Assembly (NCBI RefSeq): GCF_041245805.1
Contig: NZ_CP162490.1
Coordinates: forward strand, 3,077,001-3,141,000
DNA length: 64,000 bases
Direction of reading: 5' to 3'
Origin: Xanthomonas sp. DAR 34887
GTDB taxonomy: Bacteria; Pseudomonadota; Gammaproteobacteria; Xanthomonadales; Xanthomonadaceae
The notes below the pieces were generated by a model. That model was not told the DNA's origin. It worked only from the letters and a program-made list of their open reading frames with translations, and made no database searches. Positions 52,631 through 60,677 of the stretch are shown in pieces. The stretch's first letter is position 1, and every line of letters begins with the position of its first letter. Made by a program: the position numbers and the translations under genes.

Positions 52631-53467
52631 TCACCCCTTCACACTACCCAGCAGCAAGCCCTGGATGTAGTAGCGCTGCAGCGCCAGGAACAGCGCCAGC
52701 ACCGGGATCACCGTCACCACCGCGCCGGCCATCATCATCTCCACGTCCATGATGTGTTCGCGCGACAGCGCCGCCAGCGCCACCGGCAAGGTGTAGTGCT
52801 CCTGGTCGGTCAGCACGATCAGCGGCCACATGAAGTCGTTCCACGCGGCCATGAAGGTGAAGATGGTCAGCGTCACCAGTACCGGCTTGAGCATCGGCAG
52901 CACGATCTGGAAGAAGATGCGCAGCTCGCCGGCGCCGTCGATGCGGGCCGCCTCCAGCAGTTCGTCCGGGATCGAGCGCGCGTACTGGCGCACCAGAAAG
53001 ATGCCGAACACCGTCGCCAGTGCCGGCACCACCACCCCGCCGAAGTTGTTGACCAGGTGCAGCTGCTTCATCAGCAGGAACAGCGGCAGCATCGCCACCT
53101 GCGCCGGGATCACCAGCGCCGCCAGCAGGATCTGGAAGATCCGCTCCTTGCCGACGAAGCGCAGCTTGGCGAAGGCATAGCCGGCCATGGTGTTGATCAG
53201 CAGCGAACCGAAGGTGATCGCGCACGACACCAGCAGGCTGTTGGCGAAGTTGCGTGCCATGCCGGTGCGCGAGAACAGCTCGCCGTAGTTGGCCAGGGTC
53301 GGGCCGGTGGGCAGCATCGGCGGCGGGAACCGGCTCGCCTGCCCGGCCGGCATGAACGACACCGACACCATCCACAGCAGCGGCGCCAGGCTGACCAGCG
53401 CCAGCACCAGCAGCCCGCCGTTGATCAGCAGCGTATTCCAGCGCGAGGCGCCGATTTCGCGGCTCAT
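52631..53467 (-). CDS. Carbohydrate ABC transporter permease (MalG type)
   Basis: The 278-residue inner membrane protein has six helices and the EAA loop LLEAARIDGAGELRIFFQIV, which contacts the ATPase. It starts with MSREIGASRWNTLLINGG and ends LLLGSVKG. It overlaps the first permease by 4 bases. No ATPase gene is present downstream; the following 246 bases hold only a repeat pair. Confidence 0.93.
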   Translation of the reverse strand: MSREIGASRWNTLLINGGLLVLALVSLAPLLWMVSVSFMPAGQASRFPPPMLPTGPTLANYGELFSRTGMARNFANSLLVSCAITFGSLLINTMAGYAFAKLRFVGKERIFQILLAALVIPAQVAMLPLFLLMKQLHLVNNFGGVVVPALATVFGIFLVRQYARSIPDELLEAARIDGAGELRIFFQIVLPMLKPVLVTLTIFTFMAAWNDFMWPLIVLTDQEHYTLPVALAALSREHIMDVEMMMAGAVVTVIPVLALFLALQRYYIQGLLLGSVKG

Positions 53468-54345
53468 ACCAGGTCCTTCTTGCGGCCGAAGCGCAGCATC
53501 ACGGAGGTCACTCCCAGGATGATCAGGAACAGCAGGAACGCCACCGCCGACGCGCGGCCGAGGTTCCACCACTTGAAGCCTTCTTCGAACATGAAGTACA
53601 GCACGCTGACCGTGCTTTGCAGCGGGTCGCCGCGGGTCATCACGTAGGGTTCGGCGAACAGCTGGAAATAGCCGGACACGGTGATCACCCCGACCACCAG
53701 CAGCACCGGCCCCAGCATCGGCAGGGTGATGTGCAGGAACTGCTTCCACTTCGACGCGCCGTCGATGCGCGCGGCCTCGTACAGGTCCTGCGGAATGCCT
53801 TGCAGGCCGGCGAGGAAGATCACCATGTTGTAGCCGAAGTTCTTCCACACCGCGAACAGCATGATCGTCGGCATCGCCCAATGCGGGTCGCCGAGCCAGT
53901 CGATCGGGCCGATGCCCAGGTGGCTCAGGCCGTAGTTGACCAGGCCGTAACTGGTGTGGAACAGATAGCGCCAGATCACCGCCACCGCCACCAGCGTGGT
54001 CACCACCGGCGCGAACAGCGCGGTGCGGAACAGCGGCTTGAACCGCGCCACCGGCGCATTGAGCAGCAGGGCGGCGCCCAGCGAGGCGCCGATCGACAGC
54101 GGCACGCCGACGATGACGAAGTAGGTGGTGTTCCACAGCGACTTCCAGAACATCTGGGTCTGCAGCAACTCGAGGTAGTTGCCGAGGCCAACGAAGCGCA
54201 GGTGGTTGCTGTCGGCCAGCGCGTACAGGTCGAAATCGGTGACGCTCAGCGCCAGCGCCGACAGCACCGGCAGGCCGAAGAACACGCCGATCACGATCAG
54301 CGCCGGCCCGGCGAACAGCCAGCCGACCAGGGAACCGCGCTTCAT
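53464..54345 (-). CDS. Carbohydrate ABC transporter permease (MalF type)
   Basis: The 293-residue membrane protein has six helices (SLVGWLFAGPALIVIGVFF first) and the EAA loop LYEAARIDGASKWKQFLHIT. It pairs with the MalG-type protein and the lipoprotein receptor. Both ends overlap neighbours by 4 bases. Confidence 0.93.
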   Translation of the reverse strand: MKRGSLVGWLFAGPALIVIGVFFGLPVLSALALSVTDFDLYALADSNHLRFVGLGNYLELLQTQMFWKSLWNTTYFVIVGVPLSIGASLGAALLLNAPVARFKPLFRTALFAPVVTTLVAVAVIWRYLFHTSYGLVNYGLSHLGIGPIDWLGDPHWAMPTIMLFAVWKNFGYNMVIFLAGLQGIPQDLYEAARIDGASKWKQFLHITLPMLGPVLLVVGVITVSGYFQLFAEPYVMTRGDPLQSTVSVLYFMFEEGFKWWNLGRASAVAFLLFLIILGVTSVMLRFGRKKDLV

Positions 54346-55652
54346 GGCGCCGCTCCCGCAGCCGCTGCGGCCGCTGCCTGCGGGTGTTGCTGCTGATAGA
54401 TCCAGCGCCGCTTCTCCAGGATTTCATCCACGCGCTTGTCCAGGTCCTGCACCGCCTTCTCCTGGCTCTCGCCGCCGCGCACCACGCGCTCGGTGACCAG
54501 CCGCATTTCCTGCACGATGCGCTCCCACTCCAGCACCTTCGGCGCCGGCTTGACCCGCTCCAGCTGGTCGCGGAACGCATGCGCCAGCGGATCGTTGGCC
54601 AGCGACGGATAGTCCCAGGTGCTGCGCCGCGGCGGCATATCGCCGATCAGCGCATGGAAACGCGCCTGGGTCTGCGGCCGCGACAGGAACTCGATCAGCT
54701 TCCACGCCGCGTCCTTCTGCTGCGACTTGCGGAAGATCACCAGGCTGGTGCCGCCGGCGATGCCGGCGCCCGGGCCGCTCGGGCCCGGCAGCGGCATCGT
54801 GCCCCACTGCCCTTTCAGCGCCGCCGGCTCGAGCTTGCGGAACTCGCGGATATTCCACGGCCCGGAGATGTAGAACGCGTAGAAGCCGTTGAAGAATTCG
54901 TCCCACACGTTGGAGATCTGGGTCTCGGACATCTTCGGCGCCCAGCCCTGCTCGAACATATTGGCGTAGAAGCCCAGCGCCTTGCGGAAACCGGGGCTGC
55001 GGAAATTGCCGTAGTTGTTGTGGTCGCGCAGCAGCGGATCGTCCAGCTGCAGGCCCAGCGACAGCTGCTGCTCGAATTCGTTGATCGGCATCAGGATCGC
55101 GTAGCGCTTGGGCCCCACGTGCTTCTTCACCGCGGCCATGGCCTGCTCCCACTCGGCCCAGGTCTGCGGCAGCGTTTCCACGCCGGCATCCCGGAGCATG
55201 TCCTTGCGGTAGAACAGCAGGCGCGTGTCCACGTACCACGGCACCCCGTACAGCTGGCCGTCGATGACGCTGGTGTCCCAGATGCCGGCGAAGTAGTCCT
55301 TCGGATCGACGACCTTGGAGTTGTCCACGTAGGGCTGCAGCGGCTGCAGCGTGTCCAGCGCGGCGAATTCGGGGATCCAGGTGTTGCCGAGCTGGCACAC
55401 GTCCGGCAACCCGTCGGCGGCGAACGCGGTCAGCAGCTTTTCGTGCGCGGCGGTCCACGGGATGTTCTGGATATCCACGTGGATGCCGGGATTCTCCTTC
55501 TCGAACTCGGGCATCAGCTCGGCCACCACCTCGGCCTCGCGGCCCATCGCCCAGAACCGCACCACCTCGCCCTGCGGCGCGCGCGCGCACCCGCACACGG
55601 CCAGCACCAGCAGGCCCAGCGATATCCAACGGCTGATCGGCAATGCGCTCAT
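54342..55652 (-). CDS. Sugar-binding lipoprotein of ABC transporter
   Basis: A 436-residue extracytoplasmic receptor of the family 1 (MalE/UgpB) type. The lipobox is LVLAVCGC, so it should be anchored by a lipid in the inner or outer membrane. Family-like stretches are FEKENPGIHVDIQNIPWTAA, LPDVCQLGNTWIPEFAAL and YGVPWYVDTRLLFYRKDML. The C terminus is a repetitive QQQHPQAAAAAAAGAAP tail. It starts 4 bases inside the GH144 gene, linking hydrolysis and uptake. Confidence 0.92.
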   Translation of the reverse strand: MSALPISRWISLGLLVLAVCGCARAPQGEVVRFWAMGREAEVVAELMPEFEKENPGIHVDIQNIPWTAAHEKLLTAFAADGLPDVCQLGNTWIPEFAALDTLQPLQPYVDNSKVVDPKDYFAGIWDTSVIDGQLYGVPWYVDTRLLFYRKDMLRDAGVETLPQTWAEWEQAMAAVKKHVGPKRYAILMPINEFEQQLSLGLQLDDPLLRDHNNYGNFRSPGFRKALGFYANMFEQGWAPKMSETQISNVWDEFFNGFYAFYISGPWNIREFRKLEPAALKGQWGTMPLPGPSGPGAGIAGGTSLVIFRKSQQKDAAWKLIEFLSRPQTQARFHALIGDMPPRRSTWDYPSLANDPLAHAFRDQLERVKPAPKVLEWERIVQEMRLVTERVVRGGESQEKAVQDLDKRVDEILEKRRWIYQQQHPQAAAAAAAGAAP

Positions 55653-57271
55653 TGCGGATTCTGCGGTTGGCGTTGCGCGGGATTGGGCTGCGCCTCGGCG
55701 GACGCGGCACGCGACTCGGCGATGCCCAGCGCCCGCGCCGTGGCGGCCTGCTCGTCCTTCTTCGGCAGCGGCTGGGTCTCGCCCTCCGGGGTCAGCCAGC
55801 CGCCGCTGAAGCCGGCGCGCTCCAGCCCGGTACGCAGGTACTTGTTCTTCTTCATCACGTTCCAGACGAACTCGTTGCGGTAGTTGGCGATCATGGTGAC
55901 GATCGCGCCCTGGTCGATGCCGATGTAGTCGCCGGCGACCCAACCGCGGTTGGGGACCATGCGCCCGGTCTTGAGCGGGATATCGTAGTTGAAGCTGGGA
56001 TTGAACGAATCCAGGAAGCCGTAGCTGGAATAGATGAAGTCGCCGAAGCGCTTGTGCATTTCCTGGGTCGCCGGGATCACCACTTCCGGCGCGAACACGA
56101 TCGAGGACACCGCCGCGGTCGGCGCGATGGTGCCGTCGTCGAAGGCTTCGAACAATCCGGCGCCGCGGGTGCGGTAGTGGAAGAACTGGCGCTGTTCGCC
56201 GCGGTAGTCCTGGGTGGTGTTCTGCGGGCCGTCGCTGGCGGTCAGGCCCCACACGTTCTCGCCGTACTCCTTCCACTTCATCGGGTTGTCGATGGCGTAT
56301 TCGCGCTGGGCGAGCGTGGCGCGGCGGCTGTTGAGGAAGTAGTCGATGCCGTGCTCGCGCATGTACTGGTCCTGGATGTCGCGGAAGTCGATCCAGACGT
56401 GGTTGTACTGATGCGCGAACAGCGGCCCGAACGCCAGGTATTCCTGGCCGTAGTACACGCCCCAGTCCTTGTTGTAGGTGCGCGTCCACTCCAGCCACGC
56501 ATCCGGTTCCACCGGATGGGTCGGCGAGCCCAGCGCCAGCAGATAGACCATCATGCCTTCGTTGTAGCCCATCCAGTCGTGCTGGATGAAACCGCGCTCG
56601 GGATACCAGCCCATCGTGATCAGCGGCGTGCGCTGCTGCATCCACTTCCAGTCCACGCGGCGATACAGCGTGTCGGCGATCTGGCGGATCTCCTTCTCGT
56701 CGGCGCTGTCGCCTTCGTAGTAGGACTGGGCGAACAGCACGCCCATCATCAGCAGCGCGGTGTCCACGCTCGACAGCTCCACCCACTGGTCGTAGCGCAG
56801 GCCTTTCTGCATGTCCAGGAAGTGGTAGTAGAAGCCCTTGTAGCCGGCGCGGCCGGTGCGCTGCGGGCCGACCGGCACATCGCGCAGGAAGCGCAGCGTG
56901 GTCAGGGTGCGCTGCACCGCCTGCTCGCGGCTGATCCAGCCGTTCTCGTAGCCGATCGGATAGACGGTGAGCGCAAAGCCGATCGAGGCGATGCTGGCGA
57001 ACGGGCGCGACGGGTAGCGGTCGACCGCCAGGCCGTTCTGCTCGTTGGTGGTGTCCCAGAAGAACTGGAAGGTGCGCCGTTCGATGTCGTCGAACAGCGG
57101 CGGCAATTCGGGCTTGACCAGCTTGGGGGGAAGTTCGGCTTCGATCAGGATCACTTTGATCGGCTTCTTGTCCGCTACGGTGGGCTCCTCGGTTTTCTTG
57201 CAGGATGCCAGCAGCGCGACCGCCGCCAGCAGCAGGACCAATGGTGAGCGTGCGACGCTGCCCGGTTTCAT
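55649..57271 (-). CDS. GH144-like endo-beta-1,2-glucanase lipoprotein (glycoamylase-like domain)
   Basis: The 540-residue lipoprotein (lipobox LLAAVALLASC) has the glycoamylase-like PF10091 core. Motifs include RRTFQFFWDTTNEQNGLAVD, KGFYYHFLDMQKGLRYD, VELSSVDTALLMMGVL, QHDWMGYNEGMMVYLLALGS and FAHQYNHVWIDFRDIQDQYM. The last pair carries acidic and histidine residues typical of GH144, whose characterised members hydrolyse beta-1,2-glucan. Substrate here is inference. It is the first gene of the ABC operon, and a LacI-type operator lies 17 bases upstream of the start. Confidence 0.85.
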   Translation of the reverse strand: MKPGSVARSPLVLLLAAVALLASCKKTEEPTVADKKPIKVILIEAELPPKLVKPELPPLFDDIERRTFQFFWDTTNEQNGLAVDRYPSRPFASIASIGFALTVYPIGYENGWISREQAVQRTLTTLRFLRDVPVGPQRTGRAGYKGFYYHFLDMQKGLRYDQWVELSSVDTALLMMGVLFAQSYYEGDSADEKEIRQIADTLYRRVDWKWMQQRTPLITMGWYPERGFIQHDWMGYNEGMMVYLLALGSPTHPVEPDAWLEWTRTYNKDWGVYYGQEYLAFGPLFAHQYNHVWIDFRDIQDQYMREHGIDYFLNSRRATLAQREYAIDNPMKWKEYGENVWGLTASDGPQNTTQDYRGEQRQFFHYRTRGAGLFEAFDDGTIAPTAAVSSIVFAPEVVIPATQEMHKRFGDFIYSSYGFLDSFNPSFNYDIPLKTGRMVPNRGWVAGDYIGIDQGAIVTMIANYRNEFVWNVMKKNKYLRTGLERAGFSGGWLTPEGETQPLPKKDEQAATARALGIAESRAASAEAQPNPAQRQPQNPQ

Positions 57272-57287
57272 GCCTTCGACACCCCTG

Positions 57288-57301
57288 TGAAATCGTTTAC
57301 A
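57288..57301. promoter_or_regulatory. LacI-family operator before the GH144/ABC operon
   Basis: TGAAATCGTTTACA fits TGnAAnCGnTTnCA exactly, as does the site before the MalK-type gene. It is only 17 bases from the GH144 start, a position suited to repression. The LacI-family gene at the right window edge is a candidate regulator. Confidence 0.75.
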
Positions 57302-57334
57302 TGCATGTACGAAATTATCCTACTTCCCGCCTCG

Positions 57335-57369
57335 CCGCGACCACCCTAAACGTTCCGGGGTGGCCGCGG
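57335..57369 (-). terminator. Hairpin downstream of the first Oar-like receptor
   Basis: CCGCGACCACCC can pair with GGGTGGCCGCGG (one mismatch) around an 11-base loop. It starts 9 bases after the receptor stop and lies before the GH144 operon. It could separate the two transcripts. Confidence 0.5.
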
Positions 57370-57377
57370 CAAAGCCT

Positions 57378-60353
57378 TCACCAATCCAGGCCCAGCGACA
57401 GCTTGGCGGTACGGGTCGCGTACTGGTCGTAGCCGGTATAGGTCCCGCTGTCCCAATCCACGCTGTAGGAGTCGTAGTTCTTCCAGTTGAAGACGTTCAG
57501 CACATCCAGGCGCATCTTCAATTTGACGTTGGAACCGGTGTCCCACACCTTCTGCGCCGCCAGGTCCAGCTGCTTGATGCCCAGCGTGGTGTCCGGATGG
57601 AACTGGCGGATGCGGCACTGCCCGTCCGAGGGGCAATAGGTGGTGTAGTAGTACTCGGGGGTGGACAGCGTCAGCTTGCCGGAGAACGTGGTGTCCCACG
57701 GACCGTCGGCGACGCCGCTGATCACCAGCCGGTGCCGCGCGACGCCGCCGGAGGTGAACCAGCCGTAGCCCGACAGCGTCGGGTAGTCCAGCGCATAGTG
57801 CTCGCCGAACTGCCGGTTCTCCTTGGCGTTGCTATAGGTGTAGGCGACGTTCACGCTCCACGGCGACTCGGAGGTGTACGGCTTCTCCAGGCTCAGCAGC
57901 AGCGAGTTGTTGCGCGTCTCCAGGCCGTTCATGCCCAGGATCAGCGAACCGTAGCCGGGCACGCCGTAGTCCCACGGCGAACCGGAGATGGTGCCCGGCT
58001 CGAAGAAGCTGCCATCCGGACGGCGGTTGCCGAGCAGGAACACCAGGCCGTCCTTGGACACGATGCGCTGCAGGGTCACCGAGCTGTTCCAGTCGTAGCC
58101 CAGCATGTGGAAGGTGTCGCGGATGCCGAGGCTGAACTGGTCCGAATACGGCACCTTCAGGTTGTTGGCCAGCAGATCGACCTCGCGGCCGGCCGCCGAG
58201 TTGTTCGCCACCAGCCCGTCGAGCGTGGACTGCTGCAGCAGCGAGTCGTCCCATTCCAGGCAATTGTTGACGCCCACCGTGCAGGGATGCGCCGCCGTGT
58301 TGACCGAATAGCCGTAGCTGCCGTACGTGGCCTTGGTCTGCTCCAGCGCCAGGTAGTCGAACAGATTGCGGTCGTAGGAGCGGCCGGCGCCGCCGAACAG
58401 CACGTGCTTCTGGTCGCCGCTCAGGTCATAGGAGAAGCCCAGGCGCGGCTGCCAGGCATCCTTGAACGCATGCCGGTTGCTGCCGTCGCTGATGTAGTTG
58501 GAGATGTCGATGCCGCCCAACGCCAGCGTCTGCGCATAGGTCTGGCCGGCCGCCGCGTTCGGGTCCTGGCTGTAGATGGCCGCCACCACGTCCGGATCGG
58601 TCACGTAGTTCAGGTAACTCGGTGATTTCTCGTAGTCCCAACGCAGGCCCAGGTTCAGGGTCAGCCGGTCGTTGACCTCCCAGTCGTCCTGGAAATAGAT
58701 GCCGAACTGCTTGTTCTTGGAGGTCAGCGCGCCCTGGCTGGTGCCGGTGATGCCGGAGGCGAAGCTGATGTAGTACGGCACCGTGGTGCTGTCGTTGATG
58801 TCGTAGTAGTACTGCGGGTTGTACGGCTGCTGCTCCAGCGTGGTCAGCTCGACCTGCTTGTACTTCACGCCCATCTTGAGGGTGTGGCCTTCCCAGCCGG
58901 AGAAGGTCAGGTCGTCCTGGAACGAGTGCCCCTTCTGGCCCTTGTGCTGGTAGCCACCCGAACCTGCGCCGGTGGCCAGGATCACGTTGCCGGTGTTACC
59001 CGAACCGTCGGTCAGCACGTAGCCGTCGCCGAAGTTCTTCGGCTCCAGCGACCAGAACGCCTTCTCGTAGGTCAGGTGCGCATCGTTGAGCCAGTCGCCC
59101 ATGGTCAGCTGCCAGCGCAGGTCCACCCGGGTTTCGTCCACCTGGTTGTCGGTGGCGTAGGACTCGGTATTCTGCGCACCGATGTTGCCCAGGCCGGTTT
59201 CCTCGCGCCGCTTGGCGGTCAGTTCCAGCAGATTGTTGTCGTCGATCGACCAGTCGATCTTGCCGAAGTACAGGTCTTCGTGGAACGGCACGCTGCTGTT
59301 GCGCACCGCCGACTGCAGCGAGGCCGGCAACTCGGAGACGCTGTAGCCCTGGCCCGGATACACGTCCTGCGGCGCGGAATAGTCCTTGCCCTCGTAGGTC
59401 ACGAAGAAATGCGCCACGTCCTTGACGATCGGACCGCCGAACGAGAAGCCGTACTGCTCGTCCTTGGAGCGATCCTTGCTGCCTTGCGCCTTCTCGCTCT
59501 CGCGCGCGGCGCGCCAGTCCGAATTGCTGTAATCCCAGAAGAAGCTGCCGTGGAAATCGTTGCCGCCGGACCTGGTCACCGCCGACACCGCCGCGCTGCT
59601 CAGCTGGTCGTACTCGGCCTTGTAGTTGGAAGTGATGACCTTGTATTCGCCGATCGCCAGCTGCGGGAACGGATTGCCGCGGCTGGAGTCCTGCCCGGTG
59701 ATGCCGCCGGCCAACACGTAGTTCTTCTGGCCGACGCCGTCGATGAACACATTGATGTTGTTCGCGCTCTGCGCGCCGGACTGCAGCTTGGTCGAGCCGT
59801 CGCTGGGGCTGGTCTCGAACACCATGCCGGGCACGGTGTCGGCGAAGGCCAGGAAGTTGCGCGAACTCTGCGGCAAGGCCTCGATCTGGCGCGTGGTGAC
59901 GTAGGTGGCCACTTCCGAGGTCTTGGTTTCCACCGCCAGCGGCGCGGTGACCTGCACCGTGTCCAGGGTCGTGGCATTGCCGCCAGCACTGGTGCCGGTG
60001 GCGCCGACGCCGAGATTCAGCGTCGCGGCCTGACCGACCTGCACGGTGATGGTCTGGCTGCTGGTGTTGCCGCCCGACTCCACGTCGACGCGGTAGGTGC
60101 CGGGCGGCAGGCCCGCCACCGAGTAACTGCCCGAGGCGCCGGTCTGCACGCTGCGGCTGAAGCCGGTCGCCACGTTGGTGGCGGTCACTTTCGCGCTGCC
60201 GGCAGGCGCCGCATCGGCCGTTACCTGGCCGCGGATGGTGGCCGCGGTGCTCTGCGCGAACACCGGTGCGGCGGCGAACAGCAAGCAGCCGGCCAGTGCG
60301 CAGGCAAGGGCGCTGCGTTGCGGCCGGTACGTCGATTGGATGGAATGTTTCAT
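57378..60353 (-). CDS. Oar-like TonB-dependent receptor (first copy)
   Basis: A 991-residue outer membrane protein with a signal peptide (about 1-34, VFAQ), an N-terminal carboxypeptidase-regulatory-like domain (about 36-110: AATIRGQVTADAAPAGSAKV, SVAGLPPGTYRVDV), then plug and barrel. The C terminus is TAKLSLGLDW with a final aromatic residue. Oar-like receptors bind large glycan or peptide ligands. ATG 60353 has GGGAGGG upstream; the longer frame has no ribosome site. It is a tandem paralogue of the next receptor. A glycan from the neighbouring hydrolases is a likely ligand. Confidence 0.9.
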   Translation of the reverse strand: MKHSIQSTYRPQRSALACALAGCLLFAAAPVFAQSTAATIRGQVTADAAPAGSAKVTATNVATGFSRSVQTGASGSYSVAGLPPGTYRVDVESGGNTSSQTITVQVGQAATLNLGVGATGTSAGGNATTLDTVQVTAPLAVETKTSEVATYVTTRQIEALPQSSRNFLAFADTVPGMVFETSPSDGSTKLQSGAQSANNINVFIDGVGQKNYVLAGGITGQDSSRGNPFPQLAIGEYKVITSNYKAEYDQLSSAAVSAVTRSGGNDFHGSFFWDYSNSDWRAARESEKAQGSKDRSKDEQYGFSFGGPIVKDVAHFFVTYEGKDYSAPQDVYPGQGYSVSELPASLQSAVRNSSVPFHEDLYFGKIDWSIDDNNLLELTAKRREETGLGNIGAQNTESYATDNQVDETRVDLRWQLTMGDWLNDAHLTYEKAFWSLEPKNFGDGYVLTDGSGNTGNVILATGAGSGGYQHKGQKGHSFQDDLTFSGWEGHTLKMGVKYKQVELTTLEQQPYNPQYYYDINDSTTVPYYISFASGITGTSQGALTSKNKQFGIYFQDDWEVNDRLTLNLGLRWDYEKSPSYLNYVTDPDVVAAIYSQDPNAAAGQTYAQTLALGGIDISNYISDGSNRHAFKDAWQPRLGFSYDLSGDQKHVLFGGAGRSYDRNLFDYLALEQTKATYGSYGYSVNTAAHPCTVGVNNCLEWDDSLLQQSTLDGLVANNSAAGREVDLLANNLKVPYSDQFSLGIRDTFHMLGYDWNSSVTLQRIVSKDGLVFLLGNRRPDGSFFEPGTISGSPWDYGVPGYGSLILGMNGLETRNNSLLLSLEKPYTSESPWSVNVAYTYSNAKENRQFGEHYALDYPTLSGYGWFTSGGVARHRLVISGVADGPWDTTFSGKLTLSTPEYYYTTYCPSDGQCRIRQFHPDTTLGIKQLDLAAQKVWDTGSNVKLKMRLDVLNVFNWKNYDSYSVDWDSGTYTGYDQYATRTAKLSLGLDW

Positions 60354-60635
60354 GACACCCTCCCAGGGTTCTTCATGTCTGGTTGTAGGAAAGCGAAGCG
60401 AATCGGCGAAATGGGAGAAAGAACATCCAAATGACACATTGCGGGCCGCGACATGGGCAGCGACGACGTTGCACGGCCCATGCTTCCTACTTGGTACTGC
60501 ACTTACGCATTACGCACAGCGATGTCCCGATCGGGCCGACCAGCGCCCAGTGACGCTGCGGCGCCGGCGCGCGCGTCCGCGGACGCGCGCCTCAGCCTCC
60601 CCGCGGATCATCGCCGCCTCCACAGCGAAGATCGA
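60354..60635. other. Intergenic before the first receptor, with long palindrome
   Basis: This 282-base stretch should hold the promoter of the first receptor. A perfect 22-base palindrome, GCGCGCGTCCGCGGACGCGC plus two flanking bases, lies at 60569-60590. No TGnAAnCGnTTnCA site was found here. No gene is seen. Confidence 0.55.
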
Positions 60636-60671
60636 CCGTCGCGGCCCCGGGCGGATCCGGGGCCGCGACGG
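60636..60671 (-). terminator. 15-bp hairpin after the second receptor gene
   Basis: CCGTCGCGGCCCCGG pairs perfectly with CCGGGGCCGCGACGG around a six-base loop. It lies 6 bases beyond the stop of the second receptor. A T run is not clear, but the stem is unusually stable. Confidence 0.7.
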
Positions 60672-60677
60672 CAGGGC

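Noticed and set aside
60354..60677. LacI operator before the first receptor
   Set aside because: I searched for TGnAAnCGnTTnCA on both strands and found no match; only an unrelated GC-rich palindrome and a hairpin are present.
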